Below are positions 27,417 to 35,655 of a stretch of DNA of 64,000 bases, piece after piece. Position 1 is the first letter of the stretch. Each line of letters begins with the position of its first letter. The notes under the pieces are model-generated. The model was not told the origin of the DNA. It worked only from the letters and a program-made list of their open reading frames with translations, and did no database searches. The stretch covers positions 992,001 to 1,056,000 of the forward strand of contig NZ_KE386573.1 of assembly GCF_000427685.1 (NCBI RefSeq). The letters run 5' to 3'. The position numbers were made by a program, and so were the translations under genes. Source of the stretch: Haloplanus natans DSM 17983 (GTDB lineage: Archaea > Halobacteriota > Halobacteria > Halobacteriales > Haloferacaceae).

Positions 27417-27472
27417 AGGCGTGCTACGCGACCCGATCACTTCGCCCTGCCGGGGTCACGCCGACGGGCGGC

Positions 27473-27898
27473 TCACTCGCCGTCGACGAACACCTTCACC
27501 TCGCCGCCGCGAGTCAGGCCGACTTCTATCTCGGCGTCGAGCCGGTTCCGTGTCGTGTGCGCTTCGAGCCGTCCGAACAGATGGGCGTACAGCTCCGGGC
27601 GGCAGTACGCGATTTTCACGCCGGCCTCGTCGCCCCGCTCGTACACCGCATCGACCAGCCCGTCGAAACTGGTGCCGGCCTCGACGGTCAGGCGGACGGG
27701 CGACCGGACGGTCCGAATCAACTCCAGTGTCCGGCGGGCCTGCTCGACGTTTCGCTCCGCCGCCCGCTCGACGGCGCTCACGTTCGACCCCGTCGTACCC
27801 AGCCGATCCGCGACCGCCTGCTGGGTGAGCCCCTGCTCCCTGAGTTCGAGCACCTCCACCTGTCGTTCGGTCAGGATCGTCGAATCGGCCGAAACCAT
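27473..27898 (-). CDS. Tfx family DNA-binding regulator
   Basis: 141 residues. The N-terminal third is a helix-turn-helix, STILTERQVEVLELREQGLT followed by QQAVADRLGTTGSNVSAVER, close to the Tfx protein of methanogens, which regulates the molybdenum formylmethanofuran dehydrogenase operon. The C-terminal domain (GLVDAVYERGDEAGVKIAYCR, then IEVGLTRGGEVKVFVDG) is the family's conserved second part. It is divergently transcribed from a tungstate/molybdate importer with only 59 bases between the start codons, so regulation of that importer in response to molybdate or tungstate is a strong inference. Confidence 0.88.
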   Translation of the reverse strand: MVSADSTILTERQVEVLELREQGLTQQAVADRLGTTGSNVSAVERAAERNVEQARRTLELIRTVRSPVRLTVEAGTSFDGLVDAVYERGDEAGVKIAYCRPELYAHLFGRLEAHTTRNRLDAEIEVGLTRGGEVKVFVDGE

Positions 27899-27957
27899 AC
27901 GACTAAAACAAAACCATTTGAGATAAGCTTTTTTTCCAATCGTTTCTACCCCACTCC
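27899..27957. promoter_or_regulatory. Divergent promoter between tfx-like gene and wtpA
   Basis: The 59-base gap is AT-rich (AAAACAAAACCATTTGAG and AAGCTTTTTTTCC) and must hold both promoters. Any regulator bound here would affect both genes; it is the obvious place for autoregulation by the Tfx protein. Confidence 0.55.
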
Positions 27958-28965
27958 ATGCACGAGACGGACGGACACACCCGCCGTGGATTCCTGCTGA
28001 CGGTGGGTGCGACCGGGTCGGTCGGGTTGGCCGGCTGCACCGGCACCTGGATGGGAGCGGGGCCGGAGGGCGAGGCGGCGGCCGACGACGGCGAGTCGCC
28101 GGCGGCCACGATACTCGCCGCCGGCAGCCTCCAACACGCACTGGAGACGGGGCTCGCGCCCGCCGTCGACGTGCCGATCCGGGTCGAGGCCCACGGCTCC
28201 GCGACCGTCGCTCGCCTGATCGCCGAGGGACAGCGCGACCCCGACATCGTCACCGTGGCCGACACCGCGCTGTTCGAGGCACCCCTCTCGCCGCCGTGGT
28301 ACGCGACGTTTACGAGCAACGCGGTCGTCCTCGCGTACAACCCCGACACCGAGGGCGGGCGACGTGTCGCGGACGCCGACCGATGGTACGAACCGCTGGT
28401 CGACGGCGACGTGCGACTCGGCCGCACGGACCCCGATCGAGACCCGCTCGGCTATCGGACGCTCTTTACGCTCGAACTCGCGGCGCGTCACTACGCCGAC
28501 GCGCCGGCGTTGCGCGAGGCGATTCCACGCCGGCGACAGATCTACCCGGAGACGGCGCTGATCGGCGGCTTCGAAACCGGATCGATCGACGCCGCCTTCG
28601 CCTACCGCAACATGGCCGTCGAGCGCGGATACGACTACGTCGACCTCCCCGACCGGATCGACCTGAGCGACCCGGCACACGCCGACCGGTACTCGACCGT
28701 CTCGTATACGCTCCCGAGCGGGCAGGAGATCCGGGGCAGCCCCATCAGCTACGGCTCGACCGTTCGCCACCGGAGCGACGCCGCGCTGTCGGTGTTCGCC
28801 GCCCACACGACCGGCGACTACCTCGCCGACGCCGGCTTCCTGCTCCGCGAGGAGTTCCCGCACTACGAGGGCGCGGTGCCGGACGCAGTGAGACGGGCGA
28901 CGACCACCGACCGGGAGGCCTCGGCGCTCGTGGAGGCGATTTCGGCTCTCACGGTCCGCCACTGA
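27958..28965 (+). CDS. wtpA: Tat lipoprotein, tungstate/molybdate-binding protein (WtpA-like)
   Basis: 335 residues. Signal sequence TRRGFLLTVGATGSVGLAGC has a twin arginine and lipobox Cys. The binding domain starts ATILAAGSLQHALETGL, the usual first strand and loop of ModA/WtpA proteins, with AHGSATVARLIAEGQRDPDI, FTSNAVVLAYNPDT and RRRQIYPETALIGGFETGSIDAAFAYR (only partly quoted motifs). The SGS-like and ETALIGGFETGSID regions resemble WtpA, which prefers tungstate but also binds molybdate. Stop overlaps the permease start (TGATG at 28963-28967). Confidence 0.85.
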   Translation: MHETDGHTRRGFLLTVGATGSVGLAGCTGTWMGAGPEGEAAADDGESPAATILAAGSLQHALETGLAPAVDVPIRVEAHGSATVARLIAEGQRDPDIVTVADTALFEAPLSPPWYATFTSNAVVLAYNPDTEGGRRVADADRWYEPLVDGDVRLGRTDPDRDPLGYRTLFTLELAARHYADAPALREAIPRRRQIYPETALIGGFETGSIDAAFAYRNMAVERGYDYVDLPDRIDLSDPAHADRYSTVSYTLPSGQEIRGSPISYGSTVRHRSDAALSVFAAHTTGDYLADAGFLLREEFPHYEGAVPDAVRRATTTDREASALVEAISALTVRH

Positions 28966-29771
28966 TGTCGGCACACTCGACTTGGCGGAGGCACGTCCCC
29001 CGCCCCGACTGGCTCACTCTCGCGCTCGCTCTGGGCGGCCTTCTCCTGCTTTATTACGTCGCCCCGCTGGTCTCGCTGTTCCTCTCTGCCCCGCCGGGTG
29101 CGGTCGCCGCCAGCCTGGGCAACGCGACGGTCATCGACGCGGCGACGACCTCGATCCTCGCCGCGACCCTCAGCACCCTCCTCGGAACCGCCCTCGGGCT
29201 GCCGCTCGCGTACTGGCTGGCCCGGGCCGACACGCGGTGGACCGACGCCGCCCTCGCGGTCGTCGTCCTCCCACTCGTCCTCCCGCCGACGGTGGGTGGG
29301 GTGGTCCTGCTGACGGTCGTCGGCCCGAACACGCTCCTCGGCGGCGTCGCCGCCACGGCCGGCGTCCCGCTCACCCGGTCGCTCGCGGGCGTGGTGCTCG
29401 CCCAGACGTTCGTCGCGTCGCCCTTCGTCGTCGTCACGGCGAAGGCGGCCTTCGAGGGGGTCGACCGGACGTTCGAACACGCCTCCCGGTCGCTCGGCAA
29501 GGGACGGCTGACGACCGCCCGGCGCGTTACGCTCCCGCTTGCCGGCCCGGGCATCCTGGCCGGCGTAACGCTTGCGTTCGCCCGTGCGATGGGCGAGTTC
29601 GGCGCGACGATGATGCTCGCGTACTACCCGCGGACGATGCCCGTCCAGATCTGGGTGTCGTTCATCTCGCTCGGTCTCGACGCCGCCTACCCGGTCGCCA
29701 TCGTTCTCGTCGTCGTCTCGGTACTGGCGTTGCTCGTCCTGAACACCGTCGCGTCGAACCCGTGGCGATGA
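28965..29771 (+). CDS. wtpB: Tungstate/molybdate ABC transporter permease (WtpB-like)
   Basis: 268 residues with about six helices. The BPD_transp_1 permease core is clear: LGTALGLPLAYWLAR, LPLVLPPTVGGVVLLT (a motif shared by ModB/WtpB/CysT proteins) and the EAA loop ASRSLGKGRLTTARRVTLPL; ARAMGEFGATMMLA follows and is also diagnostic for the molybdate/tungstate/sulfate group. ATG 28965 overlaps the previous stop by one base, and the stop overlaps the ATPase start (29768-29771). Confidence 0.9.
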   Translation: MSAHSTWRRHVPRPDWLTLALALGGLLLLYYVAPLVSLFLSAPPGAVAASLGNATVIDAATTSILAATLSTLLGTALGLPLAYWLARADTRWTDAALAVVVLPLVLPPTVGGVVLLTVVGPNTLLGGVAATAGVPLTRSLAGVVLAQTFVASPFVVVTAKAAFEGVDRTFEHASRSLGKGRLTTARRVTLPLAGPGILAGVTLAFARAMGEFGATMMLAYYPRTMPVQIWVSFISLGLDAAYPVAIVLVVVSVLALLVLNTVASNPWR

Positions 29772-30784
29772 CCGGACTACACCTCGACGGGGTCACGAAG
29801 CGGTACGCGGGGTTCGAACTCGGTCCCGTCGACCTCGCCGTCGCGGACGAGGTGCTCGCCGTCCTCGGCCCGTCGGGCTGTGGCAAGACGACGCTCCTCT
29901 CGCTCGTCGCCGGCCTCACCCGACCCGACGCCGGCACCGTCACCCTCGACGGGCGGGCACTCGACGGCCGACCGCCGGAGGATCGGGGCGTCGGCCTCGT
30001 CTTTCAGGACGGCGCGCTCTTCCCCCACCTGACCGCACGGGAGAACGTCGCGTACGCGGCGACCGAGGAGCGTGTCGACGACCTCGCCGCCACCTTTGAG
30101 ATTCGGGACCTCCTCGACCGGCGCCCGCCGGCACTCTCGGGGGGCGAACGCCAGCGTGTCGCCTTGGCCCGGACGCTCGCGGCCGATCCGGATGCCCTGT
30201 TGCTCGACGAACCCTTGTCGAGTCTGGACGCGCCAATCCGTCGCCGACTCCGCGACGAACTCCACGACCTGCTCGGCGCCCTCGACGTGCCGGTCGTCTA
30301 CGTCACGCACGACCAGCGCTCGGCGACGGTGCTCGGCGACCGGGTCGCGGTCCTGCGGGACGGCGCCGTCGAACAGGTCGGGACGCCCGACGCCGTCCTC
30401 GACCGGCCCGAAAGCGAGTTCGTCGCCCGGTTCACCGGCTGTGAGAACGTCTTCGAGGGGACGGTCGTCGAGTGCGGCGTTCGGGTCGACGGCGTCGTCC
30501 TGCCGGTCGAAACGACGCGGTCGATCGGCGCGCCCGTCACGGTCTGCGTGCGCCCGTCACGCGTTCGGCTCGATCCGGCCGACGCCGACGCCGGCCTCGT
30601 CGGCACGGTCCGCCGGCGACTCAACGAGGGGGACGACTACCGGATCGTGGTCGACCTCGGCGGTCCGGATCTGGTGGCGACGGTGCCGCCACGGGTCGGG
30701 CGTGGGCTCGTGCCCGGCGACTGCGTCCGGGCGTCGCTCGACGACGTGCATCTGCTCTCGGACGCCGGGGTCGAGGGGCCGTGA
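29768..30784 (+). CDS. wtpC: Tungstate/molybdate ABC transporter ATP-binding protein (WtpC-like)
   Basis: 338 residues. ATPase domain: Walker A GPSGCGKTT, Q-loop VFQDGALFPHLT, signature LSGGERQRVALARTL, Walker B LLLDEPLSSLD and YVTHDQRSA. From about residue 240 a C-terminal regulatory part follows (VDGVVLPVETTRSIGAPVTV; GTVRRRLNEGDDYRIVVDLG), consistent with a TOBE/MOP-like oxyanion-sensing domain. Last gene of the three-gene importer. Confidence 0.9.
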   Translation: MTGLHLDGVTKRYAGFELGPVDLAVADEVLAVLGPSGCGKTTLLSLVAGLTRPDAGTVTLDGRALDGRPPEDRGVGLVFQDGALFPHLTARENVAYAATEERVDDLAATFEIRDLLDRRPPALSGGERQRVALARTLAADPDALLLDEPLSSLDAPIRRRLRDELHDLLGALDVPVVYVTHDQRSATVLGDRVAVLRDGAVEQVGTPDAVLDRPESEFVARFTGCENVFEGTVVECGVRVDGVVLPVETTRSIGAPVTVCVRPSRVRLDPADADAGLVGTVRRRLNEGDDYRIVVDLGGPDLVATVPPRVGRGLVPGDCVRASLDDVHLLSDAGVEGP

Positions 30785-30911
30785 TGGCCGATTCGGCCCA
30801 CGTGTCCTCATCCCGGCGGCTCGGCGTCGGTCAGCGTCACGTGAAAATCGCTCTCAGGACGACCACGATGCCGTTCGCGGTGCCCCGGGTCGCTGACCCC
30901 ACCACCCCATT

Positions 30912-30929
30912 TCGTATCGCGACATACGA
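30912..30929. promoter_or_regulatory. TATCGCG palindrome upstream of gcvT
   Basis: TCGTATCGCGACATACGA has perfect 6-bp arms (TCGTAT/ATACGA) and a core TATCGCG. It lies about 57 bases upstream of the gcvT ATG, next to the likely promoter. The 12-mer TTCGTATCGCGA (30911-30922) recurs in opposite orientation at 32707-32718 before the glutaredoxin gene. Confidence 0.5.
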
Positions 30930-30985
30930 TTTACGCCCTCGCACCCGGACAAAACCATTAGGTCACGAGGCGCCGAGGGGGGCGT

Positions 30986-32077
30986 ATGGGCCTACGAAAG
31001 CCACCCTTGCACGCGACCCACGCCGACCGGGACGCGTCGTTCACCGAGTTCGGTGGCTGGGAGATGCCGGTCGAGTTCGACTCCATCCGGACCGAACACG
31101 CCGCCGTTCGCGAATCGGCGGGGATCTTCGACGTCTCCCACATGGGCGAAATCGTGGTGACCGGCCCCGACGCGACGGCGCTGATGGGCCGGCTGACCAC
31201 GAACGACGTAACCGAACTCGATCCGGGCGACACGCAGTACGCGTGTATCACCGACGAGGATGGGATCATCCTCGACGACACGATGGTGTTCAGACTCCCC
31301 GACGAGGACGGACAGTCGCATTACCTGTTCATTCCGAACGCGGGCCACGACGACGAAATGTACGCGCGGTGGACCGAGTACCGCGACGAGTGGGGCCTCG
31401 ACGCGACGGTGCGAGACGCCACCGAGGAGTGGGCGATGCTGGCACTCCAAGGGCCGGACGCGCCGGAGCTAGCGAGCGAGGCGACCGACGGTGCAACCAC
31501 CGACATCGATCGGTTCAAGGCGGCGTTCTGTGACGTGGCCGGCGTGCGTGCGTTCGCCTCGCGGACGGGTTACACCGGCGAGGACGGCTTCGAGTTCCTC
31601 GTTCCGTGGGACGAGGCCGAGACGGTGTGGTCGGCGTTCGACTGCCAGCCCTGTGGGCTGGGCGCCCGCGACACCCTCCGTCTGGAGATGGGGTTTCTGC
31701 TCTCCGGCCAGGACTTCGATCCGGAAGCCGAACCCCGCAATCCCTACGAGGCGGGCGTCGACTGGACGGTCGACCTCGACACGGAGTTCGTGGGGCGTGA
31801 CGCCCTCGAAGCCGTCGAGCGCGAGGGTGTCGACGAGCGCTTCCGGGGCGTGGTCCTCCAGCAACGTGGCGTTCCCCGCCACGGCTACGAGGTGGTCGAC
31901 GCCGACGGCGAGCATCTCGGCCACCTCACCAGCGGGACGATGAGTCCGACGCTGGGCGAACCCATCGGCCTCGGTTACCTCTCCGACCAGGCACCTCCGG
32001 GCACCCGCGTACGGGTGGTCGTCCGGGGCGAACCGAAGCAAGCAAACGTAGTGACGCCCCCCTTCATCGATACATGA
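30986..32077 (+). CDS. gcvT: Glycine cleavage system T protein (aminomethyltransferase)
   Basis: 363 residues. Releases ammonia from the aminomethyl-lipoyl H protein and passes the one-carbon unit to tetrahydrofolate. Family motifs: [32 protein letters not shown], the folate-contact [12 protein letters not shown], and the C-terminal barrel [20 protein letters not shown] then [18 protein letters not shown]. Length is normal. Overlaps gcvH by four bases (ATGA 32074-32077). No gcvP is in the window, so the P and L components must lie elsewhere. Confidence 0.95.
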   Translation: MGLRKPPLHATHADRDASFTEFGGWEMPVEFDSIRTEHAAVRESAGIFDVSHMGEIVVTGPDATALMGRLTTNDVTELDPGDTQYACITDEDGIILDDTMVFRLPDEDGQSHYLFIPNAGHDDEMYARWTEYRDEWGLDATVRDATEEWAMLALQGPDAPELASEATDGATTDIDRFKAAFCDVAGVRAFASRTGYTGEDGFEFLVPWDEAETVWSAFDCQPCGLGARDTLRLEMGFLLSGQDFDPEAEPRNPYEAGVDWTVDLDTEFVGRDALEAVEREGVDERFRGVVLQQRGVPRHGYEVVDADGEHLGHLTSGTMSPTLGEPIGLGYLSDQAPPGTRVRVVVRGEPKQANVVTPPFIDT

Positions 32078-32457
32078 GTTTCGACGTACCCGCGGACCGA
32101 CGGTATCTGGAATCGCACGAGTGGACGACGACCGACCACGAGACGGTCAGAGTCGGCATCACCGACTTCGCACAGGACGAACTGGGTGACGTGGTGTTCG
32201 TCGAACTCCCCGCCGAGGGCGACGAGGTGACCAAGGACGCCGAGTTCGGCGTCGTCGAGAGCATCAAGGCCGTCTCGGACCTCCTCTCGCCGGTGTCGGG
32301 CACCGTGGTCGCCGTCAACGAGGCGCTGTTCGACGCGCCGGAACTCGTCAACGAGGACCCCTACGGCGAGGGCTGGATGATCGAAGTCGAGCCGAGTTCG
32401 GACGGCGAGTTCGACGCTCTGCTCTCCGCCGACGACTACCGCGATTCAATCGAGTAG
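32074..32457 (+). CDS. gcvH: Glycine cleavage system H protein
   Basis: 127 residues. Shuttles the aminomethyl group on a lipoyl arm; the lipoyl lysine is Lys65 in [17 protein letters not shown]. The N-terminal [10 protein letters not shown] and [19 protein letters not shown] are family hallmarks. Translationally coupled to gcvT by the ATGA overlap. Confidence 0.95.
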   Translation: MSFDVPADRRYLESHEWTTTDHETVRVGITDFAQDELGDVVFVELPAEGDEVTKDAEFGVVESIKAVSDLLSPVSGTVVAVNEALFDAPELVNEDPYGEGWMIEVEPSSDGEFDALLSADDYRDSIE

Positions 32458-32470
32458 GCCGCGCCGGCGG

Positions 32471-32641
32471 CTAGAAGCCGACGTGTTCGGAGCTGTCGAT
32501 GCCGTCGATGCGGACGAGTCCGTAATCGCAGTCGGTACACACCCACTTCGTTTTCTCCCCCAGGTGAAGCGTCGTGCTTGCCGTCCGCCAGAACGTGTCG
32601 TTCGAACACTCCGGGCAGTCGTGGTCCATCTCCAGGCTCAT
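32471..32641 (-). CDS. Small zinc beta-ribbon protein (DUF7838-like)
   Basis: 56 residues starting at ATG 32641 and ending TAG at 32471. Two CxxC knuckles, CPEC (residues 9-12) and CTDC (35-38), flank TFWRTASTTLHLGEKTKW, giving a rubredoxin/zinc-ribbon fold. I recall a haloarchaeal family DUF7838 with nearly this sequence. Such micro-proteins are abundant in haloarchaea and often unannotated because of size. Divergent from the glutaredoxin gene, with a palindrome between them. Confidence 0.85.
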   Translation of the reverse strand: MSLEMDHDCPECSNDTFWRTASTTLHLGEKTKWVCTDCDYGLVRIDGIDSSEHVGF

Positions 32642-32701
32642 AGCTGTGTTTCGGCCGCCGATTCAATTGAAGATACTGGTTCCCGAACCGAGGGATAAAT
32701 T

Positions 32702-32718
32702 GTATATCGCGATACGAA
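32702..32718. promoter_or_regulatory. TATCGCGATA palindrome between zinc ribbon and glutaredoxin genes
   Basis: TATCGCGATA (32705-32714) is a perfect 10-bp palindrome inside GTATATCGCGATACGAA. The minus-strand reading TTCGTATCGCGA equals the 12-mer upstream of gcvT. It sits about 60 bases from both divergent start codons. Confidence 0.5.
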
Positions 32719-32777
32719 GTTGTGCCGCCGACTGCGACGGGCCAAGCTACTTGCCCGACGCGTCCCAACGGAGGGGT

Positions 32778-33017
32778 ATGTCGATCACGCTCTACGCGCT
32801 CGACGGCTGTCCGTACTGTGAGACGGTTCACGACGCTCTGCAGGACCACGATATCGACTACGAAACGGTCTGGACCGAGGCGCTTCACTCGAAGCGCAAC
32901 GAGGTGAAACGCGTCAGCGGCCAACGTGCCGTGCCCGTCCTCGTCGACGACGAACACGGCGTTACGATGGCCGAGAGCGTCAACATCCTCGACTACGTCG
33001 AACGAACGCTCGCATGA
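32778..33017 (+). CDS. Glutaredoxin
   Basis: 79-residue glutaredoxin: active site CPYC (residues 11-14) after strand ITLYALDG, cis-Pro in RAVPVLVDDE and the glutathione/thiol-site segment VTMAESVNILDYVE. A dithiol oxidoreductase; haloarchaea use gamma-glutamylcysteine, so the physiological thiol may differ from glutathione (established knowledge). ATG 32778; the upstream extension of the frame crosses the divergent promoter and is rejected. Stop overlaps the next start (ATGA 33014-33017). Confidence 0.9.
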   Translation: MSITLYALDGCPYCETVHDALQDHDIDYETVWTEALHSKRNEVKRVSGQRAVPVLVDDEHGVTMAESVNILDYVERTLA

Positions 33018-33547
33018 AGATCTACACCGGCCGTGGCGACGAAGGTATGACCGACCTCCGGGACATGTCCCGCGTCTCGAAGACGAGTCCCCGAATCGAG
33101 GCCTACGGCACCGTCGACGAGGCCAACGCGCTAGTCGGGACGATCCGGCCGACGGGATACGACGACGTAGACGAGTATCTCGAACGGGTTCAGAACCACC
33201 TCCACGTCGTGCAGGCGGATTTCGCCAACCCGGATCCCGACGAGGACGACCCGGTCGTCCGCGAGGAACACACCGAACAGTTGGAGGCGTGGATCGACGC
33301 GGCCGACGAGGAACTCGATCCGCTCGAATCGTTCGTCCTCCCGACCGGAAGCGAGGCCGGTGCGGCCCTCCATCACGCCCGGACGGTCGTCCGTCGGGCC
33401 GAACGGCGGGCGGTCGACCTCGCCGGCACCGATCCCGTCAACGCCGAGGCCATCGCCTACCTGAATCGCCTCTCGGACGCCCTGTTCACCTTCGCGCGCC
33501 TCGTCAACGAGCGTGACGGCGTCCGCGAGGACCGACCGACGTACTGA
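33014..33547 (+). CDS. Cob(I)yrinic acid a,c-diamide / ATP:cob(I)alamin adenosyltransferase (PduO type)
   Basis: 177 residues. The N-terminal ATP-binding motif KIYTGRGDEGMTDL, RIEAYGTVDEANALVG and the C-terminal ARTVVRRAERRAVDL with LNRLSDALFTFARL are the defining PduO-family signatures. It transfers the adenosyl group from ATP to cob(I)alamin, making coenzyme B12. Coupled to the glutaredoxin gene by a four-base overlap; a redox role in supplying reduced cobalamin is possible but speculative. Confidence 0.92.
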   Translation: MKIYTGRGDEGMTDLRDMSRVSKTSPRIEAYGTVDEANALVGTIRPTGYDDVDEYLERVQNHLHVVQADFANPDPDEDDPVVREEHTEQLEAWIDAADEELDPLESFVLPTGSEAGAALHHARTVVRRAERRAVDLAGTDPVNAEAIAYLNRLSDALFTFARLVNERDGVREDRPTY

Positions 33548-33555
33548 CACGGACG

Positions 33556-34482
33556 ATGCACACTCACGCGTACGTCCTCGCGTCCGCCCTCGTGTTGTCG
33601 ACAGTCGCGTTCGCCGTCGTCGGAAGCGCCGGGGCCGTGTCCCCACCGTGTGTCGGCGACGCCGGGGCCGGCATCGGCGCCGATCCACCTCGGTCCGTCG
33701 CCATCGTCGACGTCGTATCCGACGACCGCTCGAACCGCTCCGGGGTCCATCCCGTCGAGGCCGGATCAACCCTGCTCGTCCGCGGGACGACCAACCGTCG
33801 CCCCGACGACACCGCCATCGACGTCTCGGTGACCGACGGTCCCGACGCCGACCGCTTCGGGTTCGCAGTCGTCGAGTCGTGGGGGTACGACGGTGTCTGG
33901 ACCGCCCGCCTCGCCGTGCCCGCGAACGCCACCCCGGGGACGTACACTCTCGAAGTGCAACTCGACGGCGACAGCGACGTGCAGCGATTCGAGGTGGTCG
34001 AGCGCCGACCCGCGGCGCTGGGGCGCGCCTCGCTGAGCGACGCCGGCCGCGTCGCCATCGAAAACGTAACACTCCCCGACGGCGGCTACCTCGAGGTTCG
34101 CGACGGGGACGCCCTCCTCGGACGCTCGCCTTACCTCGGTCCCGGAACGAGTTCCGTCGTCACCCTCGCCGTCGAGGGCGTCGACGCCGGGAGTAACCTC
34201 CGGGCTGTCGCCGTCCGTGGGACGCCCGACAGCGTCGGCGACCCGTATCGCCGGAACGGAACGCCCGTCGCCGTCTCAGTGTCGCTCCCGCCGGCCGGCC
34301 TCGAACCGACAGCGTCGGCGACGGCGACGCCCACACCCTCGGCGACAGCGACGGCGACGCCGACATCCTCACCCACCTCCACCGCCCCGCCCGGGACGAC
34401 ACCCGGATCGGGTCCCGGGTTCGGCGTCGTGGCCACCGTCGTTGCCCTGCTCTTCGGGTCCCGTATCGTCGGCCGATTCTGA
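33556..34482 (+). CDS. PGF-CTERM-anchored surface protein
   Basis: 308 residues. Sec signal peptide (YVLASALVLSTVAFAVVGSAGA), beta-sandwich-like regions (TLLVRGTTNRRPDDTAIDVSV; DGGYLEVRDGDALLGRSPYL), a Thr/Ala/Pro stalk (ATATPTPSATATATPTSSPT) suited to O-glycosylation, and the C-terminal tripartite signal: PGF within GSGPGFGVV, a hydrophobic helix, and Arg. That is the archaeosortase A recognition signal, after which the protein is lipid-anchored to the outer face of the membrane. The middle resembles the DUF7282 type seen in haloarchaeal surface proteins (from memory). Confidence 0.8.
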   Translation: MHTHAYVLASALVLSTVAFAVVGSAGAVSPPCVGDAGAGIGADPPRSVAIVDVVSDDRSNRSGVHPVEAGSTLLVRGTTNRRPDDTAIDVSVTDGPDADRFGFAVVESWGYDGVWTARLAVPANATPGTYTLEVQLDGDSDVQRFEVVERRPAALGRASLSDAGRVAIENVTLPDGGYLEVRDGDALLGRSPYLGPGTSSVVTLAVEGVDAGSNLRAVAVRGTPDSVGDPYRRNGTPVAVSVSLPPAGLEPTASATATPTPSATATATPTSSPTSTAPPGTTPGSGPGFGVVATVVALLFGSRIVGRF

Positions 34483-34500
34483 CCCTCTCCTCGCCACAAG

Positions 34501-34510
34501 AGATATATTT
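34501..34510 (+). promoter_or_regulatory. TATA box of the DUF7553-like gene
   Basis: AGATATATTT ends 21 bases before the ATG at 34532, the expected leaderless spacing. Confidence 0.55.
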
Positions 34511-34531
34511 GTCGTCGACGTTTGGTCATAT

Positions 34532-34798
34532 ATGAACAAGCATTTCGAAGATGCACTGTACTACATGGGTCGAGCGGGCGAGCACGCGAAGGAAGGGGTC
34601 ATGGAGGAACTCGACCCGCTGGAAGAGCGGTTCCGCGAGTTGACCGGCAAGGAGGAGGAGCCGGAGCCGTCGCGACTGGAGAAACTGCAGGGCGAACTGA
34701 AGGAGTTGGAGTCCCGCGCCGAGGGCGAGGCGAAGACGGCCATCCAGGACGCCCAAGAGCGGATTCGTCGCTATCGTAGCGGCGAGTCGGCGGAGTGA
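34532..34798 (+). CDS. Small helical protein (DUF7553-like)
   Basis: 88 residues, almost entirely helical and charged: MNKHFEDALYYMGRAGEHAK, then EELDPLEERFRELTGKEEEPEPSRLEKLQGELKEL with a short Pro-Glu break between two coiled-coil helices. I recall a haloarchaeal family DUF7553 beginning in just this way. No membrane or catalytic motif. ATG 34532 is fixed by the TATA box. It lies just upstream of tRNA-Val. Confidence 0.75.
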   Translation: MNKHFEDALYYMGRAGEHAKEGVMEELDPLEERFRELTGKEEEPEPSRLEKLQGELKELESRAEGEAKTAIQDAQERIRRYRSGESAE

Positions 34799-34919
34799 TA
34801 CTGCCCGTCGTCGGTCACCCGAGTGGTTCGCCACGCGGGGCGGCGAACCCCCCGAAATAGCCACAGCCGTAGGTATAAGACAATCCTTAAGTCGGCGTCA
34901 CCAGTATCGACGTACGCGA

Positions 34920-34994
34920 GGGTTGGTGGTCTAGTCCGGTTATGACGGCTCCTTCACACGGAGCAGGTCGGCAGTTCGAATCTGCCCCAACCCA
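34920..34994 (+). tRNA. tRNA-Val(CAC)
   Basis: 75 nt. Acceptor GGGTTGG (34920-34926) pairs with CCAACCC (34987-34993), discriminator A34994, no encoded CCA. Anticodon arm GCTCC-TTCACAC-GGAGC gives anticodon CAC (valine, GTG codons). T arm GGCAG-TTCGAAT-CTGCC is perfect. No intron. A tandem array containing parts of its 3' half begins at the next base. Confidence 0.95.
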
Positions 34995-35572
34995 TTCGTC
35001 GTTTTCGCGACACTGTCACACGGAGCAGGTCGGCATTCCCGCCGAGCGGAGCGAGGCGGGAGCCAGCGGACGACCGGCGGGAGTCCGCGTGGTTCGAATC
35101 TGCCCCAACCCATTCGTCGTTTTCGCGACACTGTCACACGGAGCAGGTCGGCATTCCCGCCGAGCGGAGCGAGGCGGGAGCCAGCGGACGACCGGCGGGA
35201 GTCCGCGTGGTTCGAATCTGCCCCAACCCATTCGTCGTTTTCGCGACACTGTCACACGGAGCAGGTCGGCATTCCCGCCGAGCGGAGCGAGGCGGGAGCC
35301 AGCGGACGACCGGCGGGAGTCCGCGTGGTTCGAATCTGCCCCAACCCATTCGTCGTTTTCGCGACACTGTCACACGGAGCAGGTCGGCATTCCCGCCGAG
35401 CGGAGCGAGGCGGGAGCCAGCGGACGACCGGCGGGAGTCCGCGTGGTTCGAATCTGCCCCAACCCATTCGTCGTTTTCGCGACACTGTCACACGGAGCAG
35501 GTCGGCATTCCCGCCGAGCGGAGCGAGCGGTTCGTGTCGTCGGGACGAGAACGGTGTGATTCGAATCTGGCT
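34995..35572 (+). repeat. 118-bp tandem array built from tRNA-Val 3' half (4 full units plus a truncated one)
   Basis: Units 34995-35112, 35113-35230, 35231-35348 and 35349-35466 look identical; a fifth starts at 35467 and diverges after about 64 bases, ending in a degenerate TTCGAATCTGG near 35570. Each unit is, in order: 21 bases that follow the tRNA (TTCGTCGTTTTCGCGACACTG); 20 bases equal to the tRNA from anticodon loop to T stem (TCACACGGAGCAGGTCGGCA); a 56-base insert with stem CCCGCC/GGCGGG; and the tRNA's final 21 bases (GTTCGAATCTGCCCCAACCC plus A). No unit can fold into a whole tRNA. Open frames through it are by-products of the repetition. Confidence 0.92.
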
Positions 35573-35575
35573 TCA

Positions 35576-35655
35576 TAGTGATTATCGTAACTGTGTACCG
35601 GTGGTTCGCCAGAACGGGTCGGCGACCTACCGGTACTGACTTACAGTGATCACTA
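35576..35655. mobile_element. 80-bp palindromic MITE, copy C
   Basis: Ends TAGTGATTATCGTAA and TTACAGTGATCACTA, centre ACCGGTGGTTCGCC and GGCGACCTACCGGT. Flanked by TCA on both sides (35573-35575, 35656-35658). On the minus strand the right-hand TGA copy is also the stop codon of the neighbouring gene fragment, so the element landed exactly on a stop codon. Confidence 0.85.

Noticed and set aside
34995..35572. CRISPR-like tandem repeats
   Set aside because: Units are contiguous and identical with no variable spacers, the period is 118 bp, and no cas gene is in the window.
34940..35639. Series of 79-residue minus-strand and 100- to 205-residue plus-strand frames across the tRNA-Val array
   Set aside because: They repeat with the 118-bp unit, change frame between units because 118 is not a multiple of three, and contain tRNA sequence; they are by-products of the repeat.
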